A DNA stretch of 64,000 bases from CBDDDW01 sp965226805 (GCA_965226805.1 CBDDDW010000016.1:18275-82274); one strand, 5' to 3'; shown: positions 16,368 to 25,032, counted from the first letter of the stretch. The notes: generated by a model from the sequence alone, not told the origin. A program made the numbers and translations.

Positions 16368-17078
16368 CTATCGAAGGTGGAAGTGCTTGAAGGCCTCGGC
16401 GTATGCCATGCCGTGGTGAATGCCGGCCTTTCGGCGCCATTCTCGCATCCAACCGTCTTGATCGTTTCCGTCTCCCACTTGGGACACGTGTTGCTTTAGC
16501 GCCTCAACAGCGGCATCGATGGTTCCTGAGACATCGATCCACTTGTCGGGCTCCTGGTTGTTCCCCACTAGAAGCTCCCTCACCTTGTGGGGCTCCAGCC
16601 CCTCCTCTAGGAGCTCGGGAAAGGTCAACCGGTCCCGGGCCGCGGGGAATACCGCCGACATGGCTGCCTCTCCGGCTGCGATGTGGTCTGGGTGGCCGAT
16701 GTATCCGTTTCCGTCGAGGGTTCTGACCGGGCTCGGGCAAATCAAAATGTCTGGCCTGTGTCGCCTGATCTGCCGTACCATATCACGCCGTAGCTCCAAT
16801 GTCGGCTGAAGCATGGAGTCCTCGTAACCCAAGAACACCACTTCTTTGAGCCCCAGCACTCTCCCCGCCGCCAGCTGCTCCTCCCGGCGTATCTCCACCA
16901 GGCGTCCGGGGGTCATCTCTGCGTCGCTGCTGCCCTTGCTGCCATCCGTGCAGATTACGTACACCACCTCCATCCCCTCGCTACACCATTTCGCCACTGT
17001 TCCAGCGCATCCGTACTCGGCGTCGTCGGCATGGGCAACTATCACCATGCCCCGCTGATAGGGTTCCTCCTCGGCCAT
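16368..17078 (-). CDS. PIG-L/LmbE family N-deacetylase
   Basis: A 236-residue zinc-dependent deacetylase-like protein. The family motif reads VIVAHADDAEYGCAGTVA (His16, Asp18? and Asp19 around the HxDD zinc site; the usual Pro is Ala) and the third ligand lies in GYIGHPDHIAAGEA. Relatives deacetylate N-acetylglucosaminyl compounds, including MshB and BshB in mycothiol and bacillithiol synthesis. Here it lies downstream of, and on the same strand as, the CysRS-glycosyltransferase fusion, 135 bases away, which makes a thiol-related role worth testing. Many Chloroflexota carry several PIG-L genes of unknown use, so the substrate is open. Confidence 0.82.
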   Translation of the reverse strand: MAEEEPYQRGMVIVAHADDAEYGCAGTVAKWCSEGMEVVYVICTDGSKGSSDAEMTPGRLVEIRREEQLAAGRVLGLKEVVFLGYEDSMLQPTLELRRDMVRQIRRHRPDILICPSPVRTLDGNGYIGHPDHIAAGEAAMSAVFPAARDRLTFPELLEEGLEPHKVRELLVGNNQEPDKWIDVSGTIDAAVEALKQHVSQVGDGNDQDGWMREWRRKAGIHHGMAYAEAFKHFHLR

Positions 17079-17133
17079 CCGGAATTACCTCCGAAACTGG
17101 GAATTTCTGCCCAAAAGCAGAGTGCACAACTCT

Positions 17134-17139
17134 ATTATA
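17134..17139 (-). promoter_or_regulatory. -10 box, possible promoter of the PIG-L gene
   Basis: A perfect TATAAT on the minus strand, about 55 bases before the ATG at 17078. The hexamer 17 bases upstream (TTACCT) is a poor -35 box. It suggests that the deacetylase can be transcribed apart from the upstream fusion gene. Confidence 0.35.
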
Positions 17140-17213
17140 GCGGCTCTTTCAACAGGAGGTAAGAGAGTGGGACGCGGACGGGTTCGCTTGGCGTGGGGCC
17201 AGAGAGACGCGGG

Positions 17214-19397
17214 TCAGGGATGTCTCTGTTCGCCGGCTGAGACCAACAGGTCCTGTCGTTCGCCCCATTTCTTGAGGAAGCGCTTGAAGTTCTTGGCGCT
17301 GAGCTGGTCCCGCTCCGCCTCTCCAAGGCTGGCCCATTGACGGTGTTCGTGCCTGACCATTGGGAGGCTGGTGTCGGCCACTATTCTGAACCCTTGCTCC
17401 TTGAACTGGAAGCTGAAGTCGAGATCGAGGTTTCGGTAGAAGCGGAAGGTCTCCCTCATGAGCCCCACTTTCGGCAGGAGCTCTCGTCGGAAGGCCAGGC
17501 AGTACGCTTGCATGGCGTCTACATCGCCTGCTTCCCCATCCTCGTTGAAGTGGCGCACGTCGGGGGTTGTCAATCCCCAAGGGCCCACTACACCGACGGA
17601 CTCATCCTCCAGCCACGTCGCCAAGGGGCCAAGAATGTCCCCCAGTATTTCTACAGACGTGTCAAGCACTACGACCGTCCTGCCTACACACTGCTTGAGG
17701 CCGATGTTTTTGGCCGCCCCCTCGCCCAGGACGTGGTCGCAGTGGAATACTCTTACGTGGTCGCGTCCTGCTAACAGCTCCTCGATCCACTCGGGAGTCC
17801 CGTCGGTGGAGCCGTTATCCACTATTATGAGTTCCGTCGAGTAGCCTTCGGCCCACTTCAGTATGCTTTCGATGCATCGTTTTGCGTCATTCAAGTAGTT
17901 GCAGGCGGTCACCACAAAGGAGAAATCCACCTGCGAAGGTGCGCTCAGATTTGACGCCGCCTCTTTAGAGGATGACAACGCCCTCCAGCGCTCTCGTTGC
18001 TTCTCCAAGACCGTCTTGGGGCGAACCCTCGTGCCGTCTGGTGTGTCCCCGAGGAGGTAACCGCTGCCTGAAAGCTCCGTTCGCAGACCGTCGGCCGTCT
18101 CGAATTCGGACTTGCTCCGCAGCGTGTGCCTTGCTTCCACTGTGGCCCGCACCGGCTGGGACAACTCGTAGCTGGAGGGCACATCCGCGAGGCCTAGGCC
18201 CATTATCTCGTCGAATTTCAATAGCAAGCTCAGCTTCGCCTGGCCGGGGAGGTCCGAACGCACCATCTTCCAGGTGAGGCTCAAGACTCCAGGGAGGTCA
18301 AGATCGTCATTCAGGACCTGCTCAAACCGGTCCTGCCACTCCGGCTCGCTCGCGGTCGGCGCTCCGACGGGAGGCAGTTGCCGCCACACCCACACGCGGT
18401 CCCGGAGGCCAGTGAGGGCTCGCTCCGCCCCCCTCAGGGAGGAGAAGGTGAAGTTCATGCGGTGCCTGTAACGTACGGTCATACATAGATATCGAAAAGC
18501 CAACGGGTCAAAGCCCTTCTGCGCCAGGTCGTGAAGGATAAACTCGTTCCCGGCGGATTTGGCCATCTTCACGCCGTCGGCCAGCAAGTGCTGGCCGTGA
18601 ACCCAGTGCCGGACGAAAGGTACACCAAAAGCGGCCTCGCTCTGGGCTATCTCGCCCTCGTGGTGCGGGAAGATGTTGTCGACGCCTCCAGTGTGCAGGT
18701 CAAGCTGCTCGCCCATGTATTTGGTGGACATGGCGGAGCACTCTATGTGCCAGCCGGGAAAACCCTCTCCCCACGGGCTGTCCCATTTCATCTCGCGGTC
18801 TGGCTCCGCCCCTTTCCAGAGCGTGAAATCCCGTGGGTTTCTCTTCAGGGGGTCCACCTCCGCCCTCACGCCTTCCATCAGCCCTTCTTGTATGTTGCCG
18901 GATAGCTTACCGTAATCGGAGAACTTGCTCACGTCGAAGTACACGTTGTCTCCAGCCTGGTAGGCGCAACCGTTATCAAACAGACGCTGAATTATGGCGA
19001 TCATTTCCTGTATGTGGTCGGTAGCCCTCGGGAAGTGGGTAGCCTGGAGAATGTTCAGCTTGTGCTCATCCTCGTGAAAGGCCTGTGCGTAAAAGTCGGC
19101 TATCTGTCGAGGAGTTTTGCCCTCGGCGAGAGCAGCGAGAATCACCTTGTCTCCACCAGTATCCAGCATCTCCTGACGCATGTGGCCTACGTCGGTAATG
19201 TTCTTGATCTGGGTTATCTGGTATCCCTGCCCTTGCAGCACCCGCCTTATCCAGTCGGCCATCAGGTAAGTGCGGAGGTTGCCGATATGGGCGTGGCGGT
19301 ACACGGTAGGACCGCAGGTGTACATACGGACGACCAGCGGTTCGAGAGTGGAGATCTCTTCAACTCTCTTGCTGAGGGTGTTGTAGATGCGAAGCAA
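17214..19397 (-). CDS. cysS: Cysteinyl-tRNA synthetase fused to a C-terminal family 2 glycosyltransferase domain
   Basis: A 727-residue fusion in one uninterrupted frame. Residues 1-475 are a complete class I CysRS: zinc/cysteine ligand Cys28 (MYTCGPTVY), HIGN at 37-40, WHIECSAMS (Cys220), HHEGEIAQSE (His245), signature KMAKS at 277-281, then a helical DALR region and a tail DTPDGTRVRPKTVLEKQ that normally ends the enzyme. After a short linker, residues ~490-720 are a GT-A family 2 domain: FSFVVTACNYLNDAKRCIES, IIVDNGSTDGTPEW, VVVLDTSVE at the DxD position, and YRNLDLDFSFQFKEQGFRI. The DxD is degenerate (Asp-Thr-Ser). The start is TTG 19397; an in-frame stop lies just upstream and no ATG/GTG exists between. 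Usual CysRS length is ~460-500 residues. Confidence 0.9.
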   Translation of the reverse strand: MLRIYNTLSKRVEEISTLEPLVVRMYTCGPTVYRHAHIGNLRTYLMADWIRRVLQGQGYQITQIKNITDVGHMRQEMLDTGGDKVILAALAEGKTPRQIADFYAQAFHEDEHKLNILQATHFPRATDHIQEMIAIIQRLFDNGCAYQAGDNVYFDVSKFSDYGKLSGNIQEGLMEGVRAEVDPLKRNPRDFTLWKGAEPDREMKWDSPWGEGFPGWHIECSAMSTKYMGEQLDLHTGGVDNIFPHHEGEIAQSEAAFGVPFVRHWVHGQHLLADGVKMAKSAGNEFILHDLAQKGFDPLAFRYLCMTVRYRHRMNFTFSSLRGAERALTGLRDRVWVWRQLPPVGAPTASEPEWQDRFEQVLNDDLDLPGVLSLTWKMVRSDLPGQAKLSLLLKFDEIMGLGLADVPSSYELSQPVRATVEARHTLRSKSEFETADGLRTELSGSGYLLGDTPDGTRVRPKTVLEKQRERWRALSSSKEAASNLSAPSQVDFSFVVTACNYLNDAKRCIESILKWAEGYSTELIIVDNGSTDGTPEWIEELLAGRDHVRVFHCDHVLGEGAAKNIGLKQCVGRTVVVLDTSVEILGDILGPLATWLEDESVGVVGPWGLTTPDVRHFNEDGEAGDVDAMQAYCLAFRRELLPKVGLMRETFRFYRNLDLDFSFQFKEQGFRIVADTSLPMVRHEHRQWASLGEAERDQLSAKNFKRFLKKWGERQDLLVSAGEQRHP

Positions 19398-19471
19398 AAA
19401 GCCATCCCCGCGTGGATTTCCCTACGAAGATTTTATCACGTGCGCCCCGGATGCACCAATGCCCATAATCG

Positions 19472-19500
19472 TTGACATAGGTCATCGGCGTATCTACAAT
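19472..19500 (+). promoter_or_regulatory. Sigma-70-type promoter upstream of the coiled-coil zinc ribbon gene
   Basis: Perfect TTGACA (19472-19477), 17-base spacer, TACAAT (19495-19500). It lies 25 bases before the first ATG of the following gene and diverges from cysS. Confidence 0.7.
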
Positions 19501-19525
19501 CCTAAGCAGAGCCGAGATTCCCCCG

Positions 19526-20242
19526 ATGATGGTGTCTGTTATGACTACAGTGAGGCAGCTTTACGAGCTCCAAGAGCTGGATCAGGAGATAGCTCAGGTC
19601 CAAAGCAGCATCTCCTCGATCGATGGCGAGCTTGGCGACCGCACGGCGATTGAGGTTATGAAATCAGACCTGGAAGAGCAAGGTGCGTCGCTGCGGGATT
19701 TCAAGCTGCAACGGAGAGGCGAGGAGCTTGAAGCGGACTCGGTCAGGCAAAAGGTGACGGACATCGAGGACAAACTCTATGGCGGTAGTGTAAAGAGCGT
19801 GCGGGAGCTCGAAAGCGGCCAGAAAGAGGTCCTCTTCATCAAAGAGCAGCTGGGGAAATTGGACGAGCAACTCCTTGAGACAATGATGGTCTTTGAGGAA
19901 GCGCAAGCAAGGCTTAAATCCATGGAGGGTGCCCTGGCCCAAGCTGAAAAGGGCTGGAAGACTCGGCAGGGGGAGCTGAGCCGAGAACGGCATACTTTGG
20001 AGGCTACTCTACCCAGTTTGCAGGCGCGTCGCCAGGATTTCGTTTCCCGCGTAGGTCAGCGCGACCTGGTGTTGTACGAGGGTCTTAGGTCTTCCAAGGC
20101 CGGACAGGCCATCGCCAAGGTAGAGCGGGGCCTGTGCCGAGGTTGCCGGATGGCCCTCCCAACTCACCAGCTCCAGCGCGCGAGGCTGGGGCGGGAAACG
20201 GTACTCTGTAACAGCTGCGGACGAATCCTTTTCGTCAGCTGA
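19526..20242 (+). CDS. Coiled-coil protein with C-terminal C4 zinc ribbon
   Basis: A 238-residue protein. Residues ~10-180 are two long antiparallel coiled-coil helices rich in Leu, Glu, Gln and Lys (LYELQELDQEIAQVQSSISS); the C-terminus holds a four-cysteine zinc ribbon, CRGCRMALP ... CNSCGRILF. This matches the zf-RING_7/CT398-like family, which commonly lies next to rnpB in many bacteria, as here; a nucleic-acid-binding role has been suggested. Three in-frame ATGs are possible (19526, 19529, 19541), none with a clear ribosome binding site. Confidence 0.82.
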   Translation: MMVSVMTTVRQLYELQELDQEIAQVQSSISSIDGELGDRTAIEVMKSDLEEQGASLRDFKLQRRGEELEADSVRQKVTDIEDKLYGGSVKSVRELESGQKEVLFIKEQLGKLDEQLLETMMVFEEAQARLKSMEGALAQAEKGWKTRQGELSRERHTLEATLPSLQARRQDFVSRVGQRDLVLYEGLRSSKAGQAIAKVERGLCRGCRMALPTHQLQRARLGRETVLCNSCGRILFVS

Positions 20243-20326
20243 GCCGGACCCTGGGCCAGCCATAAGGGCGCACGGCAGGCACTCCGCTCACTCCCGACGG
20301 GCGAGATCCATTGAGGTCCGAATTTC

Positions 20327-20356
20327 TTGACCCTCCTCACTGGCGTGTGCTAAGGT
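20327..20356 (+). promoter_or_regulatory. Promoter of RNase P RNA
   Basis: TTGACC (20327-20332), 18-base spacer, TAAGGT (20351-20356), six bases before the 5' strand of the RNA's terminal helix. Confidence 0.5.
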
Positions 20357-20361
20357 TCCAT

Positions 20362-20796
20362 TGGGCCAGGTAGGCCGGGTGACCGCTGCCCTGATGATTC
20401 AGGGGAGAGGAAAGTCCGGGCTCCACTGGGCAGGGTGCTGGGTAACTCCCAGGCTCCGCGATGGCGCATTCGCCTCGTCGTGGGGACGGAAAGTGGCACA
20501 GAAACGATACCGCCCCGTAGGCCCTTGGGCCGAAAGGGTAAGGGTGAAATCGTGCGGCAAGAGCGCACGGCCTACCGTGGTGACACGGAGGCGGCTAAAC
20601 CCCACCTGGAGCAAGGCCGAATAGGGGGACTATGGGCGCCCGGCCCGTCCCCGGGTTGGCTGCTTGAGTCCGGCGGAAACGCCGGACCTAGAGAGATGGT
20701 CGCCGCCCCGAAGACCGGTGTTGGAATCTCCCTAGCGGAGCTTTCAATGGTCCTCTCGGGGTACAGAACCCGGCTTACAGGTCTACTTGGCCCATC
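20362..20796 (+). ncRNA. rnpB: RNase P RNA, bacterial type A
   Basis: The catalytic RNA that trims 5' leaders of pre-tRNAs. The conserved core is plain: GAGGAAAGTCCGGGCTCC (near 20405), the ACAGAAA block (near 20498), GAGCGCACGG, GGCTAAACCCCA, AGAGAGATGGTCGCC and the 3' core ACAGAACCCGGCTTACAGG. The ends are set by the terminal helix P1, where GGGCCAGGTAG (20363-20373) pairs with CTACTTGGCCC near 20783-20793, with one G-U pair. The region downstream of the terminal helix runs into the PHP gene without a clear intrinsic terminator. Confidence 0.95.
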
Positions 20797-20849
20797 ATTT
20801 AGCTAGCGACGACAACATAATAGTCACGGGAGAGGCTCAACAACCCTAT

Positions 20850-21548
20850 ATGTACGTAGATATGCACTGCCACTCCGTGTCTTCCGACGACTCCAGGGCC
20901 ACGGTTGAGCAGTATTTGAAGTGGATTCAGGTGCTCCGAAAGCGTGGACACACCATAGATGCAATCGTACTTACGGAGCACCGCAAGTTCGATCTGGATG
21001 CCGACTATTCAGCCCTGGGCCGGCCATATGAAATCCTGGTCTTGAAAGGCTCAGAGCTGGATACCCTTCACGGCCACTTCCTGGTATATGGAGTCACGGC
21101 AGGGCTGCTCAACGCCGTCGACTTCTCCGAGGTCAACATGGACCCCTTCCGTCTTATGAAAGAGGCTAGGGATCATGGGGCGTTAGCGGTCCCGGCCCAC
21201 CCTGGGAGGCCGGGGGTAGGGCTGTGCGAGTACATGGATACTGGGATCGAGTTCTCCGACGTTCACATCGTGGAGACCCTCAACGGGGGCAGCCGCAAAG
21301 GTGAGAACGAAAGGGCCCTGCTCATGGCCCAGGAGTTGGGGTTCCAGGGGATTGGTGGCAGCGATGCCCATCTGGTGAGCTCCATCGCCTCCTGCTTGAC
21401 CGAATTCAAGGCCAGGATTCGTAGCGAAGAGGATCTGGTGGACGCCCTTTTGTCCTGGGAGTACGTCCCGGTAAGGCTGGATGAGGCCGGACTTGGACCG
21501 GCGACAAAGGGAGCCAACGGGCGAGGCGGCCACGGCAATGGAGCTTGA
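20850..21548 (+). CDS. PHP-domain metal-dependent phosphoesterase
   Basis: A 232-residue PHP protein. Metal ligands are in order: MHCHSVSSDDS (HxH), LTEHRKFD (His), KGSELDT (Glu), AVPAHPGRP (His) and GGSDAHL (Asp-x-His). Short PHP proteins of this type hydrolyse phosphate esters such as nucleotides or histidinol phosphate; the substrate here cannot be told. A TTG at 20787 is in frame but lies inside the end of rnpB, so ATG 20850 is the better start. The 3' end overlaps the next gene by 11 bases. Confidence 0.8.
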   Translation: MYVDMHCHSVSSDDSRATVEQYLKWIQVLRKRGHTIDAIVLTEHRKFDLDADYSALGRPYEILVLKGSELDTLHGHFLVYGVTAGLLNAVDFSEVNMDPFRLMKEARDHGALAVPAHPGRPGVGLCEYMDTGIEFSDVHIVETLNGGSRKGENERALLMAQELGFQGIGGSDAHLVSSIASCLTEFKARIRSEEDLVDALLSWEYVPVRLDEAGLGPATKGANGRGGHGNGA

Positions 21549-21981
21549 ATACGATAGGTCCCTCCTGGGTCAAGAGCACCACTCAGGCCCCTTCCTGGTT
21601 ACGGAAGAGCTGATCCGAGAGTTCTGCGATTCCATCGGCGATCCCAATCCCCTCTACATCGATGAGGCGGCCGCGAAGGCGGCGGGATACAGGTCCGTTA
21701 TTGCACCACCCACGCTGTGTGTTATGTTTGTTCGGGAGGAGAGCCGGCCCGATATTAGTCTGAAATTTGGGAGGATGATATTCAACGCCGGGCAGGTCGT
21801 CAGGCCTCTGACGCCGGTCCTGGCAGGGGACCGACTGACAGCGTCCACATGCCTCAAGGAGGTGTATCCCAAGACCGGTCGTACGGGCACGATGGTGTTT
21901 GTCGTATGGGAGACAATCTTCACTAATGAGAACGGTGAGAGGGTGGCCGAAGTGCAAGATTCCCATGTAGCTAGAGAGTAG
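21538..21981 (+). CDS. MaoC-family (FAS1-like) dehydratase, first subunit
   Basis: A 147-residue hot-dog-fold protein. VTEELIREFCDSIGDPNPLYIDEAAAKAAGY, cited in part as the substrate-entry region, matches the N-terminal MaoC-like (FAS1-type) dehydratase domain, followed by APPTLCVMF. Such proteins pair with a second hot-dog subunit to form a hydratase/dehydratase for 3-hydroxyacyl thioesters, as in HadAB. The second subunit follows after three bases. ATG 21538 lies inside the end of the PHP gene with GAGG upstream; the longer in-frame start has no such site. Confidence 0.8.
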   Translation: MELEYDRSLLGQEHHSGPFLVTEELIREFCDSIGDPNPLYIDEAAAKAAGYRSVIAPPTLCVMFVREESRPDISLKFGRMIFNAGQVVRPLTPVLAGDRLTASTCLKEVYPKTGRTGTMVFVVWETIFTNENGERVAEVQDSHVARE

Positions 21982-21984
21982 ATT

Positions 21985-22422
21985 GTGACAGTGCGGAAGA
22001 TTCGCTATTACGAAGACATTGAGATCGGGGAGGAGATCGGACCCCTCGAAAAAACCGTTAACTCGGGCGCCGTGGCTGCCTTCTGTAAGGTGTGGGGAAA
22101 TCCTATTCCAAACCGCTTTACCGACCCGGAAATAGCGAAACAGGTGCGCCTTTCCGGCCCGATTGTGCCGGGCAATATGACTCTGGCTATGATGGCCCAG
22201 CTCCTCGTCGACTGGTCGCCTAATGTCGCGCTCAAGCTTTTGGATGTGGTGCATAGGCAGCCGGTTCCTCACGGCAGGATGCTCATCACAGGGCTCGTGA
22301 CCGATAAGCGGTATGAAAACGCCGAGTATCTCCTTGAGTGCGACATGCGCTTATCCAATGAGGAGCACGGCACAATGATAGGGGGAAGAGCCGTCGTCAC
22401 TCTAACCAGCCGCCAGGGGTGA
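21985..22422 (+). CDS. MaoC-family dehydratase, second subunit
   Basis: A 145-residue hot-dog-fold protein beginning VRKIRYYEDIEIGEEIGPLE, as in MaoC/(R)-specific enoyl-CoA hydratase-like subunits, with GPIVPGNMTLAMMAQLL in the region that carries the catalytic Asp/His in canonical members. The canonical D-x-N-P-x-H is not fully kept here (NPIPNRFTDPE), so the catalytic residues may be shared between the two subunits, or this subunit may be structural. GTG start at 21985, three bases after the partner's stop, indicating translational coupling. Confidence 0.78.
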   Translation: MTVRKIRYYEDIEIGEEIGPLEKTVNSGAVAAFCKVWGNPIPNRFTDPEIAKQVRLSGPIVPGNMTLAMMAQLLVDWSPNVALKLLDVVHRQPVPHGRMLITGLVTDKRYENAEYLLECDMRLSNEEHGTMIGGRAVVTLTSRQG

Positions 22423-22510
22423 TCTCCTAAGGCTTCACCCCGGGCCTACGGCCGGCCCTCTCCCACTGCCAGTCCGGGGAGGGAATGCGGTTGATCATCG
22501 GGAGGTTTCT

Positions 22511-23353
22511 TTGGCAAGGAACCTTGTGTCCGGCATGTTGAGGGAAGGTCTGTACACCCGGGCCGTGGGTAAAAGGATCTTCTACCATCGCCGGATCTCG
22601 TCCACGATGGACGAGGCGGAGCGGCTCGCCATTGGGGGGGTCGAAGAAGGCGCGGTCATCCTGTCCGAGGAGCAGACTGGAGGCCGGGGTCGGTTTCAGC
22701 GCCAGTGGATATCGCAGCCGGGAAACTTGTATGTATCCATCGTGCTGCGACCTTCTCTCCAGGGTCTCCCCTACGTCAGCATGATATGCGGGGTAGCCGC
22801 CGCCCGGGCCATAAGGAAGAGCACAGGCCTAATGCCCACCATCAAGTGGCCCAACGACGTGAGGATAGGAGGTAAAAAGGTCTGCGGAATCCTGGTCCAG
22901 AACACTCTCCAGGACAACCATGTCCAGTACGCCATCGTCGGTATAGGAGTCAACGTATCCCTTGATCCGATTGCCGTCGGCCTCGGAGACATAGCCACCA
23001 GCCTGAACATCGAGGCAGGAAGGACCGTAGACCGCCAGGCGCTATTGCGGCGCCTGCTTCAGGAGCTGGACGACGTCTACCTGCCTCTACGCGGGCCCCT
23101 CGGCGTCACCTCTTCGACAGACCCACGGAACGCTTCGCGGGACCCCACCCTCGAAGGGGCGATAAGCGAGTGGCGCAGCCTGTTGGAGACTCTGGGCCAA
23201 CGGGTGACAGTAAGATGGGGGGAAGAGGTCTACAGTGGCCTCGCCGAGGACGTGGACGGCGTGGGGAACCTCCTGCTGAGGACGCCAGACGGCGGGCTGC
23301 TGACCCTCCCGGCTGGCGAGGTCACTTCCCGGACAGAGGCCTCGGACAACTAG
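22511..23353 (+). CDS. birA: Biotin--[acetyl-CoA-carboxylase] ligase
   Basis: A 280-residue biotin protein ligase without the N-terminal DNA-binding domain of E. coli BirA. Key motifs are SSTMDEAERLA, EEQTGGRGRFQRQWIS (the GRGRxxRxW adenylation loop), TIKWPNDVRIGGKKVCGILV and VGIGVNVSLDP, followed by an SH3-like C-terminal domain (GQRVTVRWGEEVYSGLAEDV). It attaches biotin to acyl-CoA carboxylases or pyruvate carboxylase. TTG start at 22511, five bases after GGGAGG. It lies 88 bases after the dehydratase pair, consistent with a lipid-related group. Confidence 0.92.
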   Translation: MARNLVSGMLREGLYTRAVGKRIFYHRRISSTMDEAERLAIGGVEEGAVILSEEQTGGRGRFQRQWISQPGNLYVSIVLRPSLQGLPYVSMICGVAAARAIRKSTGLMPTIKWPNDVRIGGKKVCGILVQNTLQDNHVQYAIVGIGVNVSLDPIAVGLGDIATSLNIEAGRTVDRQALLRRLLQELDDVYLPLRGPLGVTSSTDPRNASRDPTLEGAISEWRSLLETLGQRVTVRWGEEVYSGLAEDVDGVGNLLLRTPDGGLLTLPAGEVTSRTEASDN

Positions 23354-23433
23354 GAGATGGTGTTAAGTGTACCCTCTCTCTGTTCCGTATCTCCGCCATC
23401 TTGGTGTACAATATCGCTTTGTAACTAAAGAAC

Positions 23434-23470
23434 GTCATTCTGAGGAAGCGAAGCGGCCGAAGAATCTAGG
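23434..23470. repeat. Family A repeat, half copy
   Basis: GTCATTCTGAGGAAGCGAAG followed by CGGCCGAAGAATCTAGG: one arm of the long hairpin at 13710-13796. It lies in the leader of the his operon. Confidence 0.6.
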
Positions 23471-23554
23471 ACACTTGACGGGCAGGGACTGATCGTCCCA
23501 GCCCTTCCGGTTCAGTGTGACAAGAGGAAGACCTGCACATCGCGCTGAATAACG

Positions 23555-25018
23555 ATGTTTTCACGTATGGAAAAGCTAAGGCAACTCACGGGAATGCGAG
23601 ACCTCCCTCAGGAGTACTGGCGGCGGTTGACGTCGTGCCAGGACAGTCTGCGGGATTTCCTTGCCCTTCACGGCTACCAGGTCCTTGAAACCCCAGTCAT
23701 AGAGCCTACGGAGCTCTTCTTGCGCAAGTCCGGCGGCGAGCTGGGCGCCCGCATGTACAACTTCATCGATCCCGGCGGCAACCAGGTGAGCCTTCGTCCG
23801 GAGTACACCGCTTCCATCGTAAGGCGTTACCTCCAAGACGACTCACCGGGCCCCCTGCCCATGCGGGTCCAGTACGCGGGTCCCGTCTTCCGCTACCAGG
23901 AGGACACCAGGGCCAGCCGTCAGTTCACCCAGGTGGGCGCCGAGCTCTTGGGCTCGTCCAGTCCTCGAGCTGATGCGGAAGTGCTTGTCATTAGCTGCGC
24001 GGCCCTCTCAGGTCTCGGCTTGAGCGGCCTGCGCCTCGAGCTGGGAGACCTGGGCGTTTTGCGCCTGCTTCTGGAATCGCTGGACCTTTCCGAGCGGGCG
24101 ATCGTGTTCATAATGAGCAGCATGTCTGACCTGAAGGCAGGGGAAGTGGGACTTGCCAGAGCACGGGAGAGAGCGTCTCAGCTTCGGCTCCTGGCGACGG
24201 ACTCCCGGCAGAGCGATCTCAGCAACGCGATCTCAGGTATGGGTGAGGAGAAGGCCAGAGAGCTGCTGCGTGGCTTTCTGGAGTGGTCCGGCGGCGGCGA
24301 TCCGGGCCAGCGGGACCGTTCTGAAGTGGTGGAGCGGCTCCTCCGGAAATTGCGCGGGACCGAAGACCCGGCGAAACTGCAGAGCGGGCTCAACTTGGCT
24401 TGTGAGTTTGCGAGGGTCACAGGTGAGCCCGAAAGCTGCCTATCCGAAGCTGAGAACCTAATACGGTCTTGGGGGTTGAGCCCTTCGATACTCGACCGAC
24501 TCAAGCGCGTAATATCGCTTCTAAACGATGGGCAGGTAGATGCGCATGATTGTGAGGTTGTACTGGACTTGGGGCTTGCAAGGGGCCTGGCCTACTATAC
24601 CGGAATAGTCTTCGAGATTAAGCACCCCTCTATCGAGTCCTCCCTCGGGGGCGGCGGCAGATACGATGGTCTGGCGAAAGCCCTGGGTGGCCCGTCAAAC
24701 GTTCCAGCTCTCGGTTTCGCTTATACCCTCGAGCATGTGCTGGACGCCATCGGCCGGTCGGCCGGATCTCCTCGCGGCCGCGCAGACGCATGGAATCGTG
24801 TACTCATGCGGCCCGAAAGTGACGAGGCCTATCAGCTGGCCCTACAGATGGCGGGAGAGCTGCGAGACAAAGGGACTCCCGTGGAAATGGAGGTCTGCGG
24901 CATGGGCATGGAGGAATGCCTGACATATGCCAAGGCCAGTGGTATTAACGAAGTGATCTCGGTTGACAGGGAGGGGAAAAGTACTTCCCGCAGGGTCCAG
25001 GCTGGGCCCGCGCAGTAG
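23555..25018 (+). CDS. hisZ: Histidyl-tRNA synthetase-like protein: ATP phosphoribosyltransferase regulatory subunit HisZ (or HisRS)
   Basis: A 487-residue class II synthetase-like protein. Visible are GMRDLPQEY, VSLRPEYTASIVRRYL (motif with Glu), VFRYQEDTRASRQFTQVGAE (motif 2 with Arg, Gln and Glu), LARGLAYYTGIVFEI and GGGGRYDGLAKALGG (motif 3 area). HisZ activates short-form HisG and senses histidine. Here a C-terminal anticodon-binding-like domain (from ~410, YQLALQMAGELRDKGTPVEM) and the retained histidine-pocket residues also fit a true HisRS; a helical insertion of about 100 residues near 180-290 makes it longer than either family. Position directly ahead of hisG favours HisZ. Confidence 0.75.
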   Translation: MFSRMEKLRQLTGMRDLPQEYWRRLTSCQDSLRDFLALHGYQVLETPVIEPTELFLRKSGGELGARMYNFIDPGGNQVSLRPEYTASIVRRYLQDDSPGPLPMRVQYAGPVFRYQEDTRASRQFTQVGAELLGSSSPRADAEVLVISCAALSGLGLSGLRLELGDLGVLRLLLESLDLSERAIVFIMSSMSDLKAGEVGLARARERASQLRLLATDSRQSDLSNAISGMGEEKARELLRGFLEWSGGGDPGQRDRSEVVERLLRKLRGTEDPAKLQSGLNLACEFARVTGEPESCLSEAENLIRSWGLSPSILDRLKRVISLLNDGQVDAHDCEVVLDLGLARGLAYYTGIVFEIKHPSIESSLGGGGRYDGLAKALGGPSNVPALGFAYTLEHVLDAIGRSAGSPRGRADAWNRVLMRPESDEAYQLALQMAGELRDKGTPVEMEVCGMGMEECLTYAKASGINEVISVDREGKSTSRRVQAGPAQ

Positions 25019-25032
25019 TCGCTTCCAGCACT

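Noticed and set aside
20787..20849. TTG start for the PHP gene inside rnpB
   Set aside because: It lies within the 3' strand of the RNase P terminal helix; ATG 20850 begins directly before the HxH motif.
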